From Photobacterium aphoticum (GTDB lineage: Bacteria; Pseudomonadota; Gammaproteobacteria; Enterobacterales; Vibrionaceae), in the NCBI RefSeq assembly GCF_001029435.1, contig NZ_LDOV01000004.1:1-64000 (forward strand): a stretch of 64,000 bases of DNA. Reading direction: 5' to 3'. Below, one piece after another: positions 58,836 to 64,000 of this stretch. The position numbers were made by a program, and so were the translations under genes. Position 1 is the first letter of the stretch. Each line of letters starts with the position of its first letter. The notes beneath the pieces were generated by a model. It was not told where the DNA came from. It worked only from the letters and a program-made list of their open reading frames with translations, and searched no databases.

Positions 58836-60179
58836 TTATTCACCGGCAATCTTCATGCTGTCGAGCAGCATCGAACCAGTCTGGATCTGGCTGCGCATTT
58901 CTGTATCGCTACCAATCGCCACGATGTTCTGCATCATGTCTTTCAGGTTACCGGCAATGGTGATTTCACTCACCGGGTACTGGATTTCACCGTTTTCTAC
59001 CCAGAAACCGGCTGCGCCACGGGAATAGTCACCCGTCACCACGTTCACACCCTGACCCATCAGCTCAGTCACCAACAGGCCGCGATCCATTTTCTTCAGC
59101 ATCTGCTCAAAGCTTTCGCCGGTTGAGTTCACCATCCAGTTATGGATGCCGCCCGCATGACCGGTTGGCTGACGACCCAGTTTACGCGCCGCGTAGCTGG
59201 TCATCAGGTACGTCTGCAGTACACCGTTTTGAATGATTTCACAGTCACGGGTCGCCAAGCCTTCGCTGTCAAATGGCGTACTCGCCATGCCGCGCAGGAT
59301 GTGTGGACGCTCGCTGATGTTCAGCCACTCAGGGAAGATTTGCTCACCCAGTTTATCGAGCAGGAACGAAGACTTACGGTACAGGTTCGAGCCGCTGATC
59401 CCCATCACCAAGTGACCAAACAAGCCCGTCGCAATATCTGCCGCAAACATCACCGGAGCCTGACGGGTTGTCAGTTTACGCGGATCCACACGGCCAACGG
59501 TACGCTCTGCCGCATGGCGACCGACGGCTTCCGGCGCCCAGATATCCTGTGCACGACGCGCAGTGGTGTAGCTGTAATCACGCTCCATCTCACCGTTCTT
59601 GCCTTGGGCAATCACACAACAGCTGGTGCTGTGACGGCTGGACGCGTAGCTGGCTAACATGCCGTGGCTGTTACCGTACACACGGATGCCGTAATGGCTG
59701 TCGTAGCTGGCACCGTCACTTTGCTTAATGCGTGGATCAAACTCCAGCGCCGCCTGCTCTGCACGGGCCGCGATTTCAGCAGCGTGATCCGGCTCTGGCT
59801 CGTCAGGGTGGAACAGATCCAAATCCGGGATCTCACGCGCCATCAGCTCTTTGGGGCCCGGTCCTGCGAACGGATCTTCGGAGGTGTAACGTGCGATATC
59901 CAATGCCGCCGCAACGGTCTGGGCAATGGCTTCTTCGCTCAGATCTGACGTTGATGCACTGCCTTTACGCTGGCCACGGTATACCGTGATCCCCAAGGCA
60001 CCGTCGCTGTTGAATTCGACATTCTCAACTTCACACATGCGTGTCGATACGCTGATGCCCGTCGTTTTGTTGATCGCCACTTCTGCGGCATCGGCTTTTT
60101 GCCCCGCCAATTCAAGGGCTCGCGCCACAGCCGCTTCCAATTCAACACGCTGTTGAGCGACCTGTTCTCTCACGTCCAT
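58836..60179 (-). CDS. pmbA: Metalloprotease-associated protein PmbA/TldE
   Basis: PmbA (TldE) pairs with TldD to form a heterodimeric protease that trims modified peptides such as microcin precursors and degrades CcdA. The 447-residue protein belongs to the TldD/PmbA family, lacks the HExxxH motif of TldD, and has the conserved [17 protein letters not shown] and C-terminal [21 protein letters not shown]. TldD is encoded nearby at 60983-62431, on the same strand with darP on the opposite strand between them. Confidence 0.96.
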   Translation of the reverse strand: MDVREQVAQQRVELEAAVARALELAGQKADAAEVAINKTTGISVSTRMCEVENVEFNSDGALGITVYRGQRKGSASTSDLSEEAIAQTVAAALDIARYTSEDPFAGPGPKELMAREIPDLDLFHPDEPEPDHAAEIAARAEQAALEFDPRIKQSDGASYDSHYGIRVYGNSHGMLASYASSRHSTSCCVIAQGKNGEMERDYSYTTARRAQDIWAPEAVGRHAAERTVGRVDPRKLTTRQAPVMFAADIATGLFGHLVMGISGSNLYRKSSFLLDKLGEQIFPEWLNISERPHILRGMASTPFDSEGLATRDCEIIQNGVLQTYLMTSYAARKLGRQPTGHAGGIHNWMVNSTGESFEQMLKKMDRGLLVTELMGQGVNVVTGDYSRGAAGFWVENGEIQYPVSEITIAGNLKDMMQNIVAIGSDTEMRSQIQTGSMLLDSMKIAGE

Positions 60180-60348
60180 ACTCTTATATTCTCTTTAATG
60201 GATTGATCCGCCGCCTCGTCTAAAGCCACGAAATCAGCCCTTGAAGTCGGTATTACTATTAGGATAACACCGCCAAGGTGGATTTTGCGCCCCAAATCGT
60301 GATTAAACTGGTAAAATAAAGACCAAATGCAATAGCCATGAGCCTGTT

Positions 60349-60873
60349 ATGAGCCGTAAAAATCAAAAAGCCCCATGGGAAGAAGAAGAAGAGATCATCT
60401 GGGTAAGTAAATCCGAGATGAAGCGCGACATGGAAGCCCTGCAAAAGATGGGTGAGGAGCTGGCAGAATTGAAGCCAGGCGCCCTTGCTAAAGTGCCATT
60501 GGATGAAGAACTGCGTGAAGCGATCAAAGATGCGCAACGTTTTAAAAACGAAGCCCGTCGTCGCCAGCTGCAGCGTATCGGTAAGCTGATGCGCCAAGTG
60601 GACATCGAGCCGATTCAGGTTGCACTGGACAAGCTGAACAACAAGCACTCGCAGACCACTGCTATGCTGCACAAGCTTGAAAAGAAACGTGAAAAGCTGA
60701 TTGAAAACGGCGACAGCATGATCAATGCGATCATCGTGGATCACCCACACGCTGACCGTCAGCACCTGCGCCAATTAGTGCGTCAGGCCGTTAAAGAAAA
60801 AGCACAGGAAAAACCGGGCAAAGCGTACCGTGAAATTTTCCAGGTGCTAAAGTCACTGTACCTGGAAGACTGA
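60349..60873 (+). CDS. darP: Ribosome biogenesis factor DarP (YjgA, DUF615)
   Basis: DarP is a highly charged helical protein that joins late 50S ribosome assembly. The 174-residue product belongs to DUF615, with the acidic N-terminal [20 protein letters not shown] and the basic helical [13 protein letters not shown]. Ribosome binding site is poor. It lies between pmbA and tldD on the opposite strand, a linkage kept in many gammaproteobacteria. Confidence 0.95.
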   Translation: MSRKNQKAPWEEEEEIIWVSKSEMKRDMEALQKMGEELAELKPGALAKVPLDEELREAIKDAQRFKNEARRRQLQRIGKLMRQVDIEPIQVALDKLNNKHSQTTAMLHKLEKKREKLIENGDSMINAIIVDHPHADRQHLRQLVRQAVKEKAQEKPGKAYREIFQVLKSLYLED

Positions 60874-60926
60874 TCGTTCTCGCACTCAGGCTTTACGCCA
60901 TTCCAGCGATAACCATCATACCAATA

Positions 60927-60956
60927 AAAATGCCAGCCTTCACAGGCTGGCATTTT
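60927..60956. terminator. Bidirectional terminator between darP and tldD
   Basis: ATGCCAGCC pairs with GGCTGGCAT around a 6-nt loop, flanked by A-rich and T6 tracts. It serves both converging genes. Confidence 0.93.
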
Positions 60957-60982
60957 TTATGCGCTTCAGACGCAGACGACGC

Positions 60983-62431
60983 TTATTGCGTACCGCCCAC
61001 GGTCATCGATTCAATCTTCAGGGTTGGCTGACCCACGCCCACAGGGACGCTCTGACCGGCCTTACCACAGACACCGACACCACGGTCGATTTCCAGATCG
61101 TTACCCACCATCGAGACCTGCTGCATCGCTTCGATACCGCTGCCGATCAAGGTCGTGCCTTTGATTGGACGGGTGATCTTACCGTTTTCAATCAAATACG
61201 CTTCCGATGCGGAGAACACAAACTTACCGGAGGTGATATCCACCTGACCACCACCGAAGTTCGGCGCGTACACGCCCTTCTTCACGCTGGCAATGATCTC
61301 TTCCGGTGAGTGCTCACCCGGCAACATGTAGGTGTTGGTCATACGCGGCATCGGCAGGTGTGCATACGATTCACGACGGCCGTTACCGGTCGGCGCCACG
61401 CCCATCAGACGCGCGTTCAGCTTATCTTGCATGTAGCCTTTCAGCTTACCGCCTTCCACCAACACGTTGTACTGACCCGGCACCCCTTCGTCATCGATGT
61501 TGATCGAGCCACGGCGATCTTTCAGCGTACCGTCATCCACAATAGTACACAGGCTAGACGTCACTTGCTGACCCTGCTGACCCGAGAACATGGACGACCC
61601 TTTACGGTTAAAGTCACCTTCCAGACCGTGACCTACGGCTTCGTGCAACAGTACACCCGGCCAACCGGCACCCAATACCACAGGCATAGTGCCCGCAGGG
61701 GCTTCGTCGGCATCAATATTGATCAGAGCCTGACGCAGCGCTTCATCCGCATACATCAATGCGATCGTTTTACCGTCACCGGCGTCTTGCAGGAAGTGCT
61801 CGTAACCGTAGCGGCCACCGCCACCGGCACTGCCGTGCTCACGCTTGTCGCCTTTTTCAATCAGCACGCTGATCGACAAACGCACCAACGGACGAATATC
61901 CGCTGCGTAAGTCCCGTCCAGCGCCGCCACCAGAATTTGCTCATACACACCGTTGATGCTGACAGACACTTCTTTCACCATGGGCTCTTTGGTGCGAATG
62001 TAGCGGTCAATCTCTTCCAGCAAGGCGATTTTCTGGTGCTTATCAAAGCTGTTTAGCGGGTTCACCGGCGCATAGATGTCACCCGGCGCATAAGGGGTGA
62101 ACGCCTGTACTTTACCGTCACCGCCACTGCGGGTGATCCCGCGTGCAGCCTTGGCACTTTGCGTCAGTGCCAGCAGGTTGATTTGGTCGGAATACGCAAA
62201 GCCGGTCTTCTCACCCGATACCGCGCGTACCCCCACGCCACGGTCAATGTTGAACGAACCGTCTTTGATGATGCTATCTTCCAGCACCAAGGATTCATGC
62301 CAGCACGACTGGAAATACACATCGGCATAATCCACATCACGTGCTGCCACCAGCCCCAAGGTACGATTCAGCTCTTCACGCCCTAATCCCGCTTGGGCCA
62401 GCATGGTATCTTCTACAATTTCCAGCGTCAT
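60983..62431 (-). CDS. tldD: Metalloprotease TldD
   Basis: TldD is the catalytic subunit of the TldD/TldE zinc protease. The 482-residue protein has the HExxxH motif at 263-268 (HEAVGHG) and the conserved C-terminal [24 protein letters not shown]. Substrates in this organism are unknown; no ribosomally made modified peptide gene was seen in the window. It lies 42 nt downstream of the nit gene on the same strand and may be in one operon with it and yhdP. Confidence 0.97.
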   Translation of the reverse strand: MTLEIVEDTMLAQAGLGREELNRTLGLVAARDVDYADVYFQSCWHESLVLEDSIIKDGSFNIDRGVGVRAVSGEKTGFAYSDQINLLALTQSAKAARGITRSGGDGKVQAFTPYAPGDIYAPVNPLNSFDKHQKIALLEEIDRYIRTKEPMVKEVSVSINGVYEQILVAALDGTYAADIRPLVRLSISVLIEKGDKREHGSAGGGGRYGYEHFLQDAGDGKTIALMYADEALRQALINIDADEAPAGTMPVVLGAGWPGVLLHEAVGHGLEGDFNRKGSSMFSGQQGQQVTSSLCTIVDDGTLKDRRGSINIDDEGVPGQYNVLVEGGKLKGYMQDKLNARLMGVAPTGNGRRESYAHLPMPRMTNTYMLPGEHSPEEIIASVKKGVYAPNFGGGQVDITSGKFVFSASEAYLIENGKITRPIKGTTLIGSGIEAMQQVSMVGNDLEIDRGVGVCGKAGQSVPVGVGQPTLKIESMTVGGTQ

Positions 62432-62473
62432 TTATTCTGCTCTTGTGTTAATGGCACTTCCGACCCGTGTCGG

Positions 62474-63301
62474 TTAGCGCTCGCGATGGTGAACGCCCAG
62501 TCGGGCATGCTTCACCAATGGCATATTTGTTCGGATAGTCCGGCAAAGATCGAGATCGATATTCGCCATGATCACGCCGGTCCCTTGTTGCTGGCAGGTC
62601 ACGATCTGCCCCCAAGGATCCACAATCATCGAGTGACCCCAGGTTTCCCGTGATTCATTGTGCTCGCCCCATTGTGCTGCCGCCACCACCCAACACTGGG
62701 TTTCAATGGCACGCGCGCGCAATAACACTTCCCAATGGGCACGACCGGTCACCTTGGTAAAAGCCGCCGGCACCACAATGATCTCTGCGCCTTGCTCACG
62801 TAAGGCCGTGTACAACTGGGGAAAACGCACATCATAACAGATTGAGAGGCCAATTTTGCCATACGGTGTCTCGACCACCTTGATGGCATCACCGGCCAGG
62901 AAGGTGTCGGACTCACGGTAGCGGCGATGCTGATCCGCCACATCCACATCAAACATGTGAATTTTATCGTAATCGGCCCGGCATTCCCCCTGATCATCAA
63001 ACAGTAAGGCGGTGGTGGTAATGGCGCCGTTGGCACGCAAAATCGGCATCGAGCCAACCAGGATCCAGAGCCCGAATTGCTTGGCCATTGCCGCGACTTC
63101 CGCCTGTAACGGGCCGTCACCCAATGGCTCGGCATGGCGCTGATAATCCGCTTGCGACCCAAACACCAGACAGTTTTCCGGTGTGATCACCACTTTGGCC
63201 CCTTGCAGTTGCAGGCCTTTGACTTTCTTTCTCAGGTGCAGGAAATTCTTCTCCGGATCCGCCCCTGAAGTCATCTGTACAATGCCAAACTTCGCCACCA
63301 C
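62474..63301 (-). CDS. Carbon-nitrogen hydrolase (Nit1/Nit2-type amidase)
   Basis: This is a nitrilase-superfamily protein of 275 residues with the catalytic triad Glu42 (ITPEN), Lys113 (YDKIHMFD) and Cys155 (SICYDVRFP). The sequence is closest in character to the Nit1/YafV-YbeM group, which in some members hydrolyses deaminated glutathione. The exact substrate cannot be set from sequence. The linkage yhdP-nit-tldD is common in gammaproteobacteria. No ribosome binding site ambiguity: AAGGAGAA precedes the ATG. Confidence 0.92.
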   Translation of the reverse strand: MVAKFGIVQMTSGADPEKNFLHLRKKVKGLQLQGAKVVITPENCLVFGSQADYQRHAEPLGDGPLQAEVAAMAKQFGLWILVGSMPILRANGAITTTALLFDDQGECRADYDKIHMFDVDVADQHRRYRESDTFLAGDAIKVVETPYGKIGLSICYDVRFPQLYTALREQGAEIIVVPAAFTKVTGRAHWEVLLRARAIETQCWVVAAAQWGEHNESRETWGHSMIVDPWGQIVTCQQQGTGVIMANIDLDLCRTIRTNMPLVKHARLGVHHRER

Positions 63302-63393
63302 ATTCTCCTTTGTGCTTCATGGCCTGCCACACACGGTGGCAGACAACGCCGTTATCGCCCGCGCCGCCCGACTGGCAGCACAAACACGGCCAA

Positions 63394-64000
63394 TTATTTT
63401 TGCTTTGAACTTTCTTGACGCTGCAACGATTCCGGCACTTTATACTCCCCGGTAAAGCGTGACTGCTCGGTCACGGTCGGGGAATCAATCGGCCCTTTCA
63501 CCAAGTAATTCACCTGCGTGAAGACATCCACCACCGGCGAGAGCACGGTGGAAATCGCAAACACATAAATCGCGGCCTGCGGCGCCACGGCAAAGGCGGT
63601 CAATACAGGGATCCCGGAGGTGAAGTCAGGAATAAACTTCACGTGTGCATCCACTGTCTCATTCACAAGATTAGCACTTCCTTGAATAAACATATCCCCT
63701 GCCAGGGCCTGCATTTTGATGTCCGAGGTCTCAAATTGGCCATTCTCAATCCGGCCACTGCCTCGAATGTAGTTAAACGCCAAACCATCATCAAAAATAC
63801 CGGAAAAATCGAGCTGCATTTTGCGCACGATGGAATCAATACTGAATAAGCCCAATAAGCGTCCCGCACCACCAATGTCACTGATCACGCCTTGGCCGGT
63901 CTCGGATTTCACTTCACCGGTCAGGGTTTCACGGTGCATTGACCACGGTGCGCCTTGCCATTGAATCGAGGCATAGGTACTGAACGATGCCCCTTGGATC
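63394..64000 (-). CDS. yhdP: YhdP family protein, C-terminal part (continues beyond window)
   Basis: YhdP is a very large AsmA-like protein thought to bridge the inner and outer membranes and move phospholipids. Only the last 200 or so residues lie in the window; the frame is open to the window edge, so the start is outside. The visible part has the TIGR02099-type C-terminal region with GGAGRLLGLFSIDSIVRKMQLDF, GSGRIENGQFETSDI and a hydrophobic stretch before TQVNYLVKGPIDSP. It precedes nit and tldD on the same strand. Confidence 0.9.
   Translation of the reverse strand, partial: IQGASFSTYASIQWQGAPWSMHRETLTGEVKSETGQGVISDIGGAGRLLGLFSIDSIVRKMQLDFSGIFDDGLAFNYIRGSGRIENGQFETSDIKMQALAGDMFIQGSANLVNETVDAHVKFIPDFTSGIPVLTAFAVAPQAAIYVFAISTVLSPVVDVFTQVNYLVKGPIDSPTVTEQSRFTGEYKVPESLQRQESSKQK

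Overview
This window is a conserved, gene-dense chromosomal segment of a gammaproteobacterium, almost certainly a member of the Vibrionaceae. The evidence is gene order and close protein resemblance: nadC next to pilABCD-coaE-zapD-yacG; secA-dciA-lpxC followed by a dcw (division and cell wall) cluster without ddl; rnpB-rsmI; lpoA-yraN-diaA-dolP; sspBA-petABC-rpsI-rplM-zapE-zapG-degQ-degS; murA-ibaG-mla; yrbG-kdsD-kdsC-lptCAB-rpoN-hpf-ptsN-rapZ-npr; mgtE; tldE-darP-tldD-nit-yhdP. GC content looks near 50 percent by eye, which would suit Salinivibrio or a GC-richer Photobacterium/Grimontia type. The genus cannot be fixed without a search. No prophage, insertion sequence, CRISPR array, tRNA or rRNA gene was seen.

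Layout. Positions 1-7769 (+): NAD synthesis (nadC), the type IV pilus/competence operon pilA-B-C-D, coaE, zapD and yacG. Positions 7885-11174 (-): mutT and secA. Position 11610 (+): dciA, the replicative helicase loader. Positions 12272-28952 (-): lpxC-ftsZ-ftsA-ftsQ-murC-murG-ftsW-murD-mraY-murF-murE-ftsI-ftsL-rsmH, tightly packed with many stop/start overlaps. mraZ, which usually heads such clusters, is not there. RNase P RNA (rnpB) and rsmI follow on the same strand. Positions 30694-34040 (+): lpoA-yraN-diaA-dolP. Positions 34118-40569 (-): sspB-sspA, the cytochrome bc1 operon, rpsI-rplM, zapE. Positions 40796-43998 (+): zapG and the two periplasmic proteases degQ and degS. Positions 44155-48816 (-): murA-ibaG and the Mla lipid-transport operon. 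Positions 49280-58714 (+): yrbG through the lipopolysaccharide-export and nitrogen-PTS genes to mgtE. Positions 58836-64000: tldE (-), darP (+), tldD, a nitrilase-family amidase and the 3' part of yhdP (-).

Functionally the window is dominated by the cell envelope. It covers peptidoglycan precursor synthesis (murA-F, mraY, murG), septation (ftsZ, A, Q, W, I, L, zapD, E, G), outer-membrane assembly and asymmetry (lpxC, lpoA, dolP, mla, kdsCD, lpt, yhdP) and envelope stress proteolysis (degQ, degS, and RapZ/PtsN signalling).

The unusual material is in the intergenic DNA. Four short tandem-repeat tracts (8-, 7-, 7- and 13-nt units) lie at gene ends; one starts inside the yacG stop codon and another directly abuts the dciA stop codon. 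Several intergenic regions hold long inverted repeats. Two deserve most attention. A 25-bp near-perfect inverted repeat before degQ covers both a sigmaE-like promoter and the ribosome binding site. The mgtE leader is strongly structured and can fold into a three-way junction closed by a 12-bp stem. pilA also looks markedly more AT-rich than its neighbours, which is consistent with pilin exchange.
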